This document shows, piece by piece, positions 34,361 through 45,559 of a stretch of 64,000 bases of DNA; the stretch's first letter is position 1, and each line of letters begins with the position of its first letter. A program made the translations under genes and the position numbers. Origin of the DNA: Monodelphis domestica (lineage: Eukaryota > Chordata > Mammalia > Didelphimorphia > Didelphidae); NCBI RefSeq assembly GCF_027887165.1, contig NC_077231.1:124014194-124078193 (forward strand). The letters are read 5' to 3'. The notes beneath the pieces were generated by a model. The model was not told where the DNA came from. It ran no database searches and saw nothing but the letters and a program-made list of their open reading frames with translations.

Positions 34361-36736
34361 TCAGTGTGCTCCAGGGCTGCCACCAGCCTCCCAGAGACAT
34401 TGGATAAAATAGTCATTTGTAGGGCTGCAATTTGAGACTTCTGGTTCTGTTCTCTTTATTGACTTGCTTTGTTCCTTGTGTTGAGTCTTTGGTTTCCCCC
34501 ACATAACTGTCATCTCCCCAACCAACACCCACTCTTCCCTTTGCCTCTGTTCCTCCATCCTCAAAATGTGATTACTATGAAGAAAATTACATTCAATTAA
34601 GAGGTTTCTGAGATGTAGCCTGCTCCTATTAGCCAAATATATGCCACAAACAATTATATAGTTTCCCAATCACCAGCAAAGGCCCATATGCTAACCTTTC
34701 CACTACTCCTCTTGTGTACCTGCTTCCTAAGGAGCAAATGTCTAAATCAGCAGTGTTCATTGGTAGTGATTGTCTCACCCTGTAAAGGATTACATCCCTG
34801 CTGCTGGGGAAGATGAAGGCTGATAGATTGCTTGAATTCTGGAGTTCTGAACTGGAGTAAGGCTAAAGCTTGAAAGGATGTCAACTCTAAATTTGACACC
34901 AATATGATGGGCCCCAGGGAGTGGAGGGGCACTAGAGTGCTTAAGGAGGGAAAAAACAGCCCAGGACAGAAAAAAAGCAAGCAAGGTAAATCTTCAATGA
35001 GCAGCATTTGCATCTGGAAGTGAGTAGCTGCTGCATTTCAAGCCTGAGCAAAAAAGGATACCCAATCCCAACAAAAACAAGCAAGTAAAAAACAAATAGG
35101 TGAATAATGGTAGATCATGATAGATATGTAGATATGATAAATATATAAATGAATGAATGATAATCAAGGAAATAAATGAGCAAACAAATAAGTGGGGAGA
35201 TAAATGAATGGACAGAGAGTGGCAAAACTAGATTTTTTTTAAAAAATCAAATCAAAAGTGACTACTTTTCCTTTGGAGTTTCTGAGAAAAGGAAGAGAAC
35301 CTAAAAAAATCTAGTTGTACTCTCAGTTTCAATCAGTCCATTCCATATTTGCTAAACTGTCTATAACTGAAAGCTATAGGACTCAATGGGTTTAGGGATG
35401 ACATCATTTGGTATTTGGTTTGGGCCCTACTGCCTTTCCTTTTCTTTTAACTTGCAAATAAAAAAGCTGAGTTCTGCCTACATTTATTTTCCAATTCCTC
35501 GGTTTATATGTTAACACCTTCTGGTTGAAAAAAAAACAGCTGTCTGAATTATCACAGCCACCTCTTTCATATATTTATTTGTGTGACTGTCTCATCCAAA
35601 TGCAAATTCCCAAACTTCATTTAAACTGATATTGCTTCACCAGCTATGCAAAGACTTAAAAATAGAAGGATGGGGTAGGACCTGTGATTTCATTGGTATA
35701 ATGAAACTCCAGGTGAGGAAAATCCCTTTACCAATGCTAGAAACATTGATTGACATTTTCCCCACCACTTGAGTCTTGGAAAGCTGCCTAGAGAACTAAA
35801 AGACAAGTCATTGTCTTACATCCTAAAAAGCTAGCTGTGGAGCCAGTTCTCTCTCCCCTATGCCACATTGTTAAAGACTTGACTCCATTGCATAAAACTA
35901 GTTATTAGCTTAGCCATTGTCAGGGGGGAAAGAGAGAGAGGGAGTTAAGGATCATGGGCTGACCCAAGATGAGGATTTAAAAAGGCATCCTGTGGATTAT
36001 TTAACAGGGGGAAATGCAATATCATTAATTCCGAATGCCAGGGCAGAAAGCTAACGCCGGAGAGTGATTTCTGAACATGTATACTTACTTTGGTATTTAG
36101 CCATCACCTCCCTGCCAGAAGGAAACAAAGAGATTCCAAATGGAAGGATTAAAATTATTAAAGGCAAAGCAACAAGATGTAGAAATCAACATTTAATGTG
36201 AATGTGAAATCCTCCATATTCCCTGCTGCCACAAAAGAATAGGATAGCTTTCACCCATACCACAGGAGGTGTACATCATTAAATACAGTTCTCCCAGTGA
36301 CTCCATGGTAGGATAAGCTCCTGTAGAACAGGCTTCATTGTCTGAGAAGGATCAGTCTTGGTTCTCAGCTGTTCTGTGCTGTGTTAAGCAGAGGTAAACC
36401 TTGAGGGAAAAGAATTCCCAGAAGACCTCAGGTGGGGCCTGCTCCCCTATTTCTTTTCACTTAATCTACTAGATTTTGGGTCTAAGAAGTACAGTTCCCT
36501 TAGCAAAAAGCTTGTTAAAATGAGGTCTTTAATAAACACATTCTGAGCAAATCAAAGAATATTGTCTCTCACAGATTATAGGGTGAGTGCCTTCAGTTGC
36601 CAAGAAAGGCTGTTGTCTATCAAATCACTGGCTTTCTTAACCACCCAAGATCTTTGCTCTCCTAATCCAAGAAGACAAAAAGACTGTCACAAAAAAAATT
36701 GTAGAAAACCAAGCACTCTCCTCAATAAGGTGATGT
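34361..36736. other. Gene-free interval downstream of KCNA5
   Basis: 2.4 kb without a recognised gene. A low-complexity tract rich in 'aatgaatga' and 'gata' words lies at about 35100-35220. Open frames such as the 102-codon one at 34361-34669 on the minus strand show no recognisable domain. Few repeats are seen from 35.2 kb onward, so this may include conserved non-coding sequence, but nothing in the single sequence proves it. Confidence 0.5.
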
Positions 36737-36742
36737 TTTATT
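36737..36742 (-). terminator. Candidate KCNA5 poly(A) signal
   Basis: AATAAA on the minus strand (TTTATT on plus), about 770 bases beyond the KCNA5 stop codon. The region just past it on the transcript has a G/T-enriched stretch ('agagtgcttggttttc'). It is the clearest AATAAA between the stop codon and this point. Use of the site is inference. Confidence 0.55.
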
Positions 36743-37509
36743 TCTGAGGATAAAAAGGAGAGGAAGGAATTATAAGAAATCTTCCTCCAACCTTATTAAA
36801 ATGTGAAGAAAGAAAATCACACCAATTATTTAAGGCTCACAAAAAAACCTTGTCTTTCTTTCCAGAAAGTGTCTCTATTCTAGAACTGAAGCATCAAGTT
36901 CACATGGCATCCAGAGAAACACAGGTTTGTGAACATGAGAACTAAGACAGGCTTATGCTGAGAAACAAGTGTCCATATCAGGAAGGTGCTGGTGAAATAG
37001 TGGTTTCCAGAAAAGCAGCACAAACTTTTTTCCATCCATAAACACAACATATATAGAGAAAGAAAATATATGTCAGAAATATCTGAACTACAATATAAAA
37101 TTTTCTTCCATCTGTCACAAAAAATAACCTCCCCTCCCCATTCAAATAAACATACTCAAACTTGGAACACATATATCTGGGGTTTGCAAAATCTCTATTC
37201 TCTGTTTGTTGTTTTTTCCAAAAGCTTTTGTCTGGTTTTCCCACTAATGGCTAAAAGTAGCCAGAACTGCAAATACATACATCTTACTGCACTCACCATT
37301 TCGACAGTATCCTGCGTCATGGAATGTGGTACTTTTTAAAAATAAGTGACCCTTTGGTGTCATGGAAAAAAACAAAAAGGGGCGAAAGGGGGAGAAGGAA
37401 CAAGGGAGAAAAGCAGGTTGGAGAATAATCTTTGAATACTCTGTGGTACAAAATAGATTGCCACTCTAAAGACTCATTCTGCATCTCCACCTGGCCCTCT
37501 TGGTCTCCA
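36743..37509 (-). other. KCNA5: Likely KCNA5 3' UTR
   Basis: Sequence between the KCNA5 stop codon and the first good poly(A) signal. No repeat element interrupts it, which fits a UTR. Its extent depends on the inferred poly(A) site. Confidence 0.5.
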
Positions 37510-39339
37510 CTACAGATCTGTCTCCTGGCTTGTATCTAGGCAAAGGGCATAGAGGGATTTCCTTATGTCTACATTGCTTTTGGCTTTAAGGTTACATTTT
37601 TCCAGGGGGCAACTTCCCCTGTGGGATCCTTCCATGTTATCTGGGGTTTTAGTAAAGGACCCTTTGCTCTCACTAGATTTCATCTGATTCACACTGTCCT
37701 GTCCTGAGCCCTGGCCTGTGGTGCTTGTTGGTTCTTCCTTGAGGGCAGCCCTTTCCTCATTATCAGTCTCCCGGTGATAGAAGTAATTGAAGTTGGAGAC
37801 GATGACAGGCACGGGCAGAGCAATGGTGAGGACACCTGCAATGGCACACAAAGATCCCACAATCTTGCCCCCTACCGTCACCGGTCTCATGTCCCCATAG
37901 CCCACTGTAGTCATGGTGACCACTGCCCACCAAAAGGCGTCTGGGATACTGGAGAAGTGGGTCTCGTGGTTGTCTGCCTCTGCAAAGTAGACAGCACTGG
38001 AGAAGAGAATGACTCCAATGAAGAGGAAGAAGATGAGGAGCCCCAGTTCCCTCATGGAGGCCTGCAAGGTCTTGCCCAGGATTTGGAGGCCCTTGGAATG
38101 TCGGGAGAGTTTGAAGATGCGGAAAACCCTGACCAGGCGGATGACTCGCAAGATTGCCAGGGACATGGCCTGCTGTCCATTGGAACCTCCACCTCCTCCT
38201 ATTCCCCCTGGTTGTTGCTCTGCCAGCTCTGTACCCAGGGTGATGAAGTAAGGAAAGATAGCTACCACATCGATGATGTTCATGATGTTCCGGGAGAATT
38301 CTGCTTTGCTAGGGCAAGCAAAAAAGCGAACCAGAAGCTCAAAGGTGAACCACACTACACACGTGGTCTCCACAATGAAGAATGGATCTGCCAGGGTCCT
38401 GGACACCATCGGGGCTACTGTGGGCCCCTGAGACAGAAGATGCAGGTTCCGACCACCGCCTCTACTGGCATTAGCATTCTGAGGGTGAGTTGGAGGCTGT
38501 TGGGGCAGCTGGGGATGTCGAAACAGCTCCCGTTCATCCCGGAACTCAGGCAGGGTCTCAAGACAGAAGGTGATGATGGAGATGAGGATGACCAAAACAG
38601 AGACAATGGCGATGCCCCGGGCTGAGCCGGAACTCTCTGGGTACTCAAAGATGAGCCAAACCTGCCTCTGGAACTCATTCCGGGGCAGAGGCTTCTCCTC
38701 TTCTTTGATGAAGCCCTCATCCTCTCTGAATCGCTCCATGGCCTCATCCCCTAGTTGATAGAAGCGGATCTCATCAGCAAACACATCCAAGGAGACATTG
38801 ACAGGCCTCCTCAGCCTCCCCCCAGACTGGTAGTAGTAGAGGATGCCGTCGAAGCTGGGTCGGTTACGATCGAAGAAGTACTCATTACGCAGGGGGTCAA
38901 AGTAATGCAGACGCTTGGCAGGGTCCCCCAAGAGAGTGTCCGGGAACTGAGCCAGAGTGCCAAGCTGAGTCTCGAAACGAAGCCCCGAGATGTTGATGAG
39001 CACACGTTGATGATGGAGGGCAGAAGACCCTAAACCTTCACCTTCCGACATCCCCAAGGGGGAGCTTGTTTCTGCTTCTTCTTCCCCTTGTCCAGGAGTT
39101 TGCTGTCGAGCTGTCTCCGGAAGCTCGGGTAAAGGACGTCCACTCAGTACTTCGCCTCTCCCACCACCGCCACTCCTGGACCTCCTCGGCGTTCCCTCCT
39201 TGGCTCCGTCGTTCGGCTGTCCTGTCGGAGGACGCCGGACCTCTCCCTCTGGCTTGGGACCGCTGTTTCCCCCAGTCGGTTCTCCTTTCCCGATGGCCAC
39301 GGTGCCTCCGTTTTTCAGCGTGACCAAGGCGATCTCCAT
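37510..39339 (-). CDS. KCNA5: KCNA5, voltage-gated potassium channel Kv1.5
   Basis: 609 residues in one uninterrupted exon, close to the 613 of human Kv1.5. Kv1.5 tetramers carry ultrarapid delayed-rectifier K+ current (for example in atrial and smooth muscle) at the plasma membrane. Visible order: variable N-terminus (1-110), T1 tetramerisation domain (about 112-210, '[18 protein letters not shown]'), S1 near 242-262, S1-S2 linker with an N-glycosylation site NAS at 290-292, S2 320-341, S3 353-370, S4 voltage sensor with R398, R401, R404, R407, K410, R413, S5 432-453, filter TVGYGD 478-483, PVP gate hinge 509-511, and C-terminal PDZ ligand ETDL. Arg485 after the filter fits TEA insensitivity. 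The start is chosen because MEIALV matches the human N-terminus. Identification as KCNA5 rather than another KCNA rests on that N-terminus, the linker and the C-terminus. Confidence 0.98.
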   Translation of the reverse strand: MEIALVTLKNGGTVAIGKGEPTGGNSGPKPEGEVRRPPTGQPNDGAKEGTPRRSRSGGGGRGEVLSGRPLPELPETARQQTPGQGEEEAETSSPLGMSEGEGLGSSALHHQRVLINISGLRFETQLGTLAQFPDTLLGDPAKRLHYFDPLRNEYFFDRNRPSFDGILYYYQSGGRLRRPVNVSLDVFADEIRFYQLGDEAMERFREDEGFIKEEEKPLPRNEFQRQVWLIFEYPESSGSARGIAIVSVLVILISIITFCLETLPEFRDERELFRHPQLPQQPPTHPQNANASRGGGRNLHLLSQGPTVAPMVSRTLADPFFIVETTCVVWFTFELLVRFFACPSKAEFSRNIMNIIDVVAIFPYFITLGTELAEQQPGGIGGGGGSNGQQAMSLAILRVIRLVRVFRIFKLSRHSKGLQILGKTLQASMRELGLLIFFLFIGVILFSSAVYFAEADNHETHFSSIPDAFWWAVVTMTTVGYGDMRPVTVGGKIVGSLCAIAGVLTIALPVPVIVSNFNYFYHRETDNEERAALKEEPTSTTGQGSGQDSVNQMKSSESKGSFTKTPDNMEGSHRGSCPLEKCNLKAKSNVDIRKSLYALCLDTSQETDL

Positions 39340-39358
39340 GGGCTAGGGGCAGGGGCAT
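39038..39358 (-). other. Overlapping upstream ORF at the KCNA5 start
   Basis: An ATG at 39356-39358 (minus strand) lies 19 bases before the KCNA5 ATG in a different frame and stays open for 106 codons, overlapping the first ~300 bases of KCNA5. Its context has A at -3, while the KCNA5 ATG has C at -3 and G at +4. If the transcript starts upstream of it, it could reduce KCNA5 translation or be bypassed by leaky scanning. The Arg-rich predicted peptide has no recognisable domain and may have no function of its own. Confidence 0.45.
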
Positions 39359-39850
39359 GCTGCGCCCCCGCCTCTAGGCTCCTCTCTCTAACTCTCTCCC
39401 TGTGCCCACTCCAAGCTCTCTGCTAACCTCCTGCCTGGCCGCCCGAATCTCGGCAAATGCTCCCCACTGAGGTTGCCGGAGCGACTCCCAGTTAGTCCTG
39501 ACGTCAAGATGCTGCCCTGGCTCTTTTCTTCCTGCAAGCTACTCGGTTACCAAGCAGCATAAATGCTCCTTTGCAAGCAGATGCAATCTTATAGTCTGCT
39601 CTCTCCATCAACCAGGCACTCAGCCACCACCCCCTGGAGTTCCCTCCACCTCTTCTTTCATTTTCTTCCTCCCCTTTTTCTCCTTCCCTGCTCCGAGACT
39701 CTCACCCCTTATAATTCACGCACTCCTGCCAGACTAGCGACATAACATCGCTCCCACCTACCCCTTCCTCACTCCCCCCAAACCGTGGGAGTGTCTCCCC
39801 GCGGAGAGGCGCAGATGGAGTTATTGGTTTGTGAGAGGGCAGAGAGAAAG
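39340..39850 (-). promoter_or_regulatory. KCNA5: KCNA5 5' UTR / proximal promoter region
   Basis: A GC- and CpG-richer island in AT-rich surroundings, directly upstream of the KCNA5 start and free of repeats. It holds a perfect palindromic CRE at 39499-39506 and several C-rich/CCTCC motifs. No strong TATA box is obvious. The transcription start cannot be placed from sequence alone. Confidence 0.6.
39499..39506. promoter_or_regulatory. Perfect cAMP response element (TGACGTCA)
   Basis: The 8-bp palindrome TGACGTCA lies about 160 bases upstream of the KCNA5 ATG. Rodent Kv1.5 transcription is known to respond to cAMP through a CRE in non-coding sequence of the gene, so this is a good candidate CREB/ATF site. 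Binding here is inference. Confidence 0.7.
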
Positions 39851-41129
39851 CAGGGAGAGGTACAAAGGAGGAGCATCATAGTATACAGGAGAGAGTCAAG
39901 ACTCCCCTGGGCAAGAAGATGAGAATAGCTTTGTGTTTTTCTACTCACCTGGGACTCTGCTGTAAACTGGATACACTTGAGCAGGGGAAGTGAGAAGGTG
40001 AGAATATTGAGTTGTTACAGGATGGTAAGAAATAGAAATGACTCTCTCTGTGTCTCTGTCTCTGTCTGTCTCTGTGTGTGTCTCTCTCAATGACTCTTTT
40101 CTGTCGGGTCTCTGACTGTCCCTGTCTATGTCTCTCCCTCCATCCCTCTCTTCTTTTTCTGTTTCTGTCTCTCATATTTCTCCCTTCTTTTCTTTCTCTT
40201 TCATCAGGGAAGAACTTGCCAGAGTTCTCAACAGGGGCTAAATGAAGGGCCTGATATGAACTAACACACAAACGAAAAAGACCTTTCAGCCTCTCTCACA
40301 GATCAGAAATTGTGTGCCACTAACCAGACTTCAATTCTAATGAAAATCCACATTCCCAGTACATTTCTTCCCTGAAGAAATAACAGATGTAGTTCCCTTA
40401 GGCACATTCAGGCAGCCCCAGGCAGGCAGAATCAAGGGACCTCTCTGAATAATCTCACAACTCTCCACTCTGGAGACCAAATCCTATGTGCCAACCCCAG
40501 AATTGGAAGGAAGAAGAGAGAGTCCTGAAAATGCCTGAAAAAAGATTAGTCACATAGTCCTCTGTGCAGTTATTTCTCCGAATAGTTTACAGGTTCAGTG
40601 TGGGCCTAGCCCTATCTACATTTGGGAAGTAGGGGCTCCATTTATATAAGGCAAGTCAGGGAAACACTGTGACCCACTTCTCTGGAAATATTTTAAGGAT
40701 GAGCCATGTAATCGTGCCTATCCCCACCCTAAACACCACCACTCCCAGGCCCAGCTCCCCATCTGTTCAGTGCAGGTTGGGTATCCCACTCCTGCCAGAC
40801 AAGAGCAAAAATGAGATGACCCTCTAGACTAGAGTCCTCCTCCAGCCAAGACCCAAGGTTTCCCAATCCATCCTGACCATTACAGGTTTCAGCAGGTAGC
40901 AGTTGAAGAAGGAAAATGAACTACAGGAGAATGTGTATGATTGAGAAAGCCAGCTACAAGTGGCATAATCTGACTTAGTTTTGTTTTTAAGCAAACAAAA
41001 TTATGCATGAAAATATGTAAGCACATATAGTTGATATATGCATATAAATGAAAGTCTATATATATTTTTGAGCTTTTGTTGAGGCTTTGGGTGAGGGCAC
41101 TGTGTCTGTAATTGTGTGTGTGTATTTGG
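39851..41129. other. Upstream of KCNA5; pyrimidine-rich tract, no gene
   Basis: A (TCTG/TCTC) tract at about 40040-40200. The rest, 40200-41130, is repeat-poor single-copy-looking sequence without a recognised ORF and could contain regulatory DNA of KCNA5. Confidence 0.5.
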
Positions 41130-41290
41130 GGATATCAGTCAATCAAAAAATATTCAGGAAGGCCTACTGGAAAAAGCTAGCTATCCTGCAGTGTACTGGG
41201 AATATAAATACAAATGTGAAACAGTCCTTATCCTCCAGGAACTTACATTCTACTAGATGGATAAAATGCATTCACAGATAAATGCATACG
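41130..41290 (-). mobile_element. L2-type LINE 3' end
   Basis: Plus strand 'cagtcaatcaaaaaatattc', 'gcagtgtactgggaatataa' and 'ttatcctccaggaacttaca' are the degenerate reverse complement of an L2 3' end. Confidence 0.6.
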
Positions 41291-41299
41291 GGACAGTAA

Positions 41300-41935
41300 T
41301 CCTAACAGCTAGTGTATATGTCACATTTTAAAGTTTGGAAACTGCCTTCTGCGGCATCTCATTTGATCTGGGCCACAGTTCTGTGGTTACTGTCATAGTG
41401 GGTTAACCTATTAAACACAACCAATTTTTTAGGTTATTGTGCTTATCATGAGAGAAGTTGATGATGTGCTCAGGGTCTCACAGCCAGTAACATTCAGGAT
41501 TCCAATTCTAGCTTGCTTGCCTCCAAGTTCAGTGGCTCAGCTTACACACCTCAAGATTTTGCAGGTGTTTCTTTTTTTAGGCATACACTGAAATTTTGGA
41601 ATTCTGTAAATATGGGGCCAAAGAAGTGAATGGATGTGTATAAATATGGTTTTGTGATGGTATGTGGAAAGCCAGCAAAAGTGTAGTGACTATAGTACAT
41701 ATAACCTGAGTTCAAGTTCAGCCTCTCACTCATAATGACTGGTGATCCTGAGCAAGTCATTTAACTTCTTAGTATTACCAAGAAACTTTCTGGGCTCATA
41801 ATTGCTGGCTTGAATTGGTAGAACTAGAAACTTCACTACTGTGTCTGGACAAAAAAAAAAGATGTAGTCACATATATGGAGTTGCAATTCTTGATGTAAA
41901 ATATAGGTGGGGGACAGAAAAATTATAAAGAAATT
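41300..41935. other. Non-coding; old SINE remnants
   Basis: About 41440-41510 ('gctcagggtctcacagccag') looks like a reverse MIR core. About 41670-41790 ('tgatcctgagcaagtcattt') is a plus-strand SINE head and core. Both are strongly diverged. Confidence 0.45.
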
Positions 41936-41939
41936 GTTA

Positions 41940-42168
41940 TTCATTTGCTTTGAACTCTTTATAATCCTTTTTGGAGTTTTCTTGAAAAAGAGACTGATAT
42001 AGTTTGCCATTTCCTCTCTAGCTCATTTTACAGATGAGGAAATTAAGGCAAATGGGGGTAAGTGACTTGCCCAGGGTCACATAGCCAGAAAGTATCACAG
42101 GCTGGATTTAGACTCAAAACTTCCTGACTCCAAGCCAGGTGCCCTGCCCACTAGAGCTGCCCTCTAAA
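41940..42168 (-). mobile_element. MAR1 SINE
   Basis: Reverse complement of MAR1: 'ggagttttcttgaaaaagag', 'cattttacagatgaggaaat', 'agtgacttgcccagggtcac' and 'ttcctgactccaagccaggt'. Confidence 0.88.
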
Positions 42169-42174
42169 GAAACG

Positions 42175-42290
42175 GTTGCTACTGTTCAGTTGTTCCGTTC
42201 ATGCCCAACTCTTTATGACTCCATTTAGGGTTTTCTTGGCAAAGATGCCTGCGTGGTTAGCCATTTCCTCCTCCAGTGCATTTAGGTATT
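42175..42290 (-). mobile_element. MAR1 SINE, 3' half only
   Basis: 'ttgctactgttcagttgttc', 'cccaactctttatgactcca' and 'gggttttcttggcaaagatg' are the reverse complement of the MAR1 3' half; it then breaks off. Confidence 0.75.
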
Positions 42291-42319
42291 GGCATTTATA
42301 GTCTCTCTGGGTGAGGGGT

Positions 42320-42440
42320 TTTAATGGGAAGAACACTTGCTAACTTTCACACAACTGACCTGGATTCCCAGGATGGCTCTGCTATTTTAATAGCTTTGTG
42401 GCTTTGGGCAAGACACAACAGATCTGGGCCTCGTGTCCTT
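42320..42440 (+). mobile_element. MIR-like fragment
   Basis: 'ctgacctggattcccaggat' and 'tttgtggctttgggcaagac' resemble the MIR head and core. A (TA)n/(TG)n stretch follows to 42488. Confidence 0.45.
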
Positions 42441-42488
42441 CATTATATATGTATATATATGTTTGTGTGTCTGTATACAGGAATATAT

Positions 42489-42739
42489 GTATATAAGCAA
42501 TTAGGTGGCACAGTAGATAGAGTGCTGGACCTAGAGTTAGGAAGATTCATTGCCTAAGTTCAAATTCAACCTCAGATTCTTACTAGCTGTGTGTCCCTAG
42601 GCAAGTCACTTAACCCTGGTGGCCTCAGTTTCCACATCTCTAAAATGAGAGAAGGAAAATGGCAAAAGTATCTTTGCCAAAAAAAAAGATGTAGTCAGAA
42701 AGAGTCAGACATGACTGAAAACAACTGAATAACAACAAC
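42489..42739 (+). mobile_element. MAR1 SINE, near full length
   Basis: 'aattaggtggcacagtagat', 'agagtgctggacctagagtt', 'gtccctaggcaagtcactta', 'aaaagtatctttgcc' and 'gagtcagacatgactgaaaa' plus '(aac)n' end. Confidence 0.92.
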
Positions 42740-43069
42740 AGAAGTGAAAGAGACAGTTCTTATATGACACACATATGTCTATGGAGATATATTGGTATGT
42801 GTGAGGGCTTAGTAGATGAACTTTCTCTTTATATCCCGTTCCTTCCTCTGTCCCTTCCATATTAAGCCCTTCTTTGGGGCAAAGAGCTTTGCCCTTTGGG
42901 GATAAACAATAAAGCAAAAACATCCAATGTAGGAATTCCTTCGGACAAGACAGCCAACATTCTGTCCTAGTAGCCGCCCCATCTCTCTTCCATGAGGATT
43001 GGAACATGTAACATCAGTTGTTCTCCCAGAAAATGACTGGTATTTCAGTCCCCCAGAATTTGACATCTT
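42740..43069. other. Non-coding; no recognised element
   Basis: Two overlapping short minus-strand frames exist here but none has a recognisable motif. Confidence 0.45.
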
Positions 43070-43400
43070 TTTAGTGATTTCTCCTTCATATTGTGTAGTC
43101 TCTTAATTCTGCTTATTTTATCAGTTCATACAAATATTTCCCTGTTTCCCTAATTCCTCATATTTATAATTTCTTACTATAAACTAATTCCCAATTATAT
43201 TTATATGCTATAGTTTTTTGTCTATTCCATAGTCAATAAGTATTCACTTTTTCCAAGTACTTTGCCACCCAAAAAGTGCCACTATGAATATTTTGGTATA
43301 TATTGGACTTTTGAATCTTTTTTGAATTCCAATTGTAGAACTATAAGGTAAAAGAATATGGAAGTTTAAAATATTTTCTTTCATAATTCCAAATTGAAAT
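43070..43400 (-). mobile_element. Old L1 3' end, antisense
   Basis: Plus strand 'tatcagttcatacaaatatt', 'tgccacccaaaaagtgccac' and 'atgaatattttggtatatat' are the reverse complement of the end of L1 ORF2 and its flank. Heavily diverged, 5' truncated. Confidence 0.65.
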
Positions 43401-43654
43401 CCAGATTGCTTAAATTTGAATGGGCAACATATGTATGTCTGTGTGGCTATGTATACAAAATCACATTATTTTTCCTTATGCCTCTGCATTTTTTGCATTT
43501 CAGTGTCTTGTCTACTTATCTGCTATCTATCACAGAGAGTGTCTTTATTTGGTTCTAAATTGCCTACTCTCTTATTTTGCTGGTTTCTTGCTTATAACTC
43601 TAATTTCTGGGTTAAAAAAATATTTTCATTTAATTATTTAATTTCTCTTTTAGG

Positions 43655-43880
43655 ATCTTGACTAGGTAGCTTTGGATAGAAGAATGGGCTAGGAATCAAG
43701 GTGACCCGGATTCAAATCCTGCCTAAAAACACTTACTGGTTATATGAACCTGGGTAAATCATTTAACTTCTGCTTGCCTCTGTTTTCTCAACTGTAAAAT
43801 GGGGATAAAATAGAGTTATTGTTAGACTAAAGAGAGACAATATTAATAAGCACTTTAGCATGGTGCCTCACACAAGGCTT
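43655..43880 (+). mobile_element. MIR-type SINE
   Basis: 'gatagaagaatgggctagga', 'attcaaatcctgcctaaaaa', 'gaacctgggtaaatcattta', and 'gcactttagcatggtgcctc' 3' end. Confidence 0.75.
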
Positions 43881-45184
43881 ATTTCTATCTTTTCTTCTGA
43901 ATCATACTGAATGTTCTTAAAACCATTCTATTGCCACTTCAGGGGCCGTAGAGAATTTATTGTAATACTTTCATCTTTTGGGAGAAGGTCTTGCCACAAT
44001 TTCCTTTCTTGTGAGGCTGTGTGAAGAGATGGCTCTTTGTCTTTAAATGGTTGTGCATCTCTCCTCCTTTGTCAGCTGTTACCTGTTTTTATCACTCTTC
44101 TGATTTTTTATGGTTTTTTGCTATAAACATGTTTCTTTTACTGCTGATCTTTTCTTTTCAGGATTGTTGTTCCCTAAGTCAGTCCTCAATGTCTGTTCTA
44201 TGTTCTCTACAATTCTATATTCTCTAGATCACTAGGACAATGCTACAGGAATATTCTGAAAGGTTATCATTGGGCCTGTTCCCCACTTTTATCAATCTCC
44301 TTCCTGAACATTTTTCCCTTTTCCCTCTGAACCTGACTTTCTTAACACTTTAGCTGAAGAGCTTGGTCATGAAGAGGTCAGAGGAGGATGCTCTAAGACA
44401 TTGAAATGGGAAATGTTCCAGGAAGCCTTTGCAGTTGGGTCTCTTCTCCAGCTTTCACTCTCTTCACCTTTCTGCTTGTGTCTTTCAGTTCTATGTTGAA
44501 AAGTTTCCCAACTATTCCACTGCTACACGCCTCTGTCTTTAGATTCTTTTCCCCAGATTCTGCACTCCTCCATAATTGCTTCATTTATTTCCTGTCAAGC
44601 CTTAGGACTGCTCTGATCAATATTGTTTATTTAGATGATTGGACAATATTATATATTAGTACCATAACCAGTGTAGTCATCAAATTGGTCCACATTGCTA
44701 ATCAGTTAATTTGAGTAATCAAATGTCTAAAATGGAAATAGCCACAAGGGACCCAGAAATACAGGGCTGAACTGAGCCAGTGTGGCCACAGGCAATGGAG
44801 AGTCAAGAACAAGAACAGCAGGCTCAGCCTATCCTTGCAGTGGCAAACCTGTCCCCCTCCCCAACACTCCCAATGCTTCAACTCTATGCTTTGTATGTAT
44901 GTATGAAAGTAATACAAAGCTGTCTGGGTCCCCATGGTCTTGTGGGGAGAAGACCATCAGGGAGAGAGGTCCAAAGAGCAGTTGGTAAAGTGGGATTTCA
45001 ATTTAAGAGATTTCAGCTGTCTCCATGCCTAGAATTGTCTCTCTCTTCCCCTCTGCTTCATGGAATCCCTCATTTACTTTGATGTATGGCTCAATTACAA
45101 TCTCATATAGAAGGACTTTCCAGGTATTTTGAGTTGTTAATGTTACTTCTAACTCTAAAACTTACTTCATACTTATTCCATATA
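43881..45184. other. Non-coding; no recognised element
   Basis: ORFs of about 100 codons at 44406-44714 and 44780-45082 (plus) lack recognisable domains. No clear repeat. Confidence 0.5.
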
Positions 45185-45385
45185 TGTCTTGATCATTTCA
45201 GTTGTGTACAATTCTTCATGACCCCACTGTTTGTTTTTTGGCAAAGATAATGGAGTGGTTTGCCATTTCCTTCCCCAGCTTATTTTACAGTTGAGGAAAC
45301 TGAGGCAAACAGGGTGAAGTGACTTGCTAAGGGTAACCCAGCTAGCAAAGGTCTGTGGTGGAATTTGAACTCAGGAAGATGAATT
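45185..45385 (-). mobile_element. MAR1 SINE
   Basis: Reverse complement: 'aatggagtggtttgccattt', 'ttttacagttgaggaaactg', 'aagtgacttgctaagggtaa' and 'gaatttgaactcaggaagat'. A TA-rich microsatellite follows at 45386-45550. Confidence 0.88.
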
Positions 45386-45559
45386 TATATGTATACATAC
45401 ATATATATAGATATGGAGAGAGTCATATAATATATTTACATATTAGTATGACATTTATTTATATGACTGCATATTACATATTAGTATAATGATAATAAAT
45501 ATATTATGCATTACTAACATAATATTTATATACATATTTACCTATGTATAGTTATGTGT

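Noticed and set aside
37774-38625. A 283-codon open frame on the plus strand opposite KCNA5
   Set aside because: It is the antisense shadow of a GC-rich, strongly conserved coding sequence; no recognisable domain and no independent promoter or splice evidence.
44406-45082. Two ~100-codon frames as a small gene pair
   Set aside because: They lack protein-like motifs, overlap in different frames and have no supporting context.
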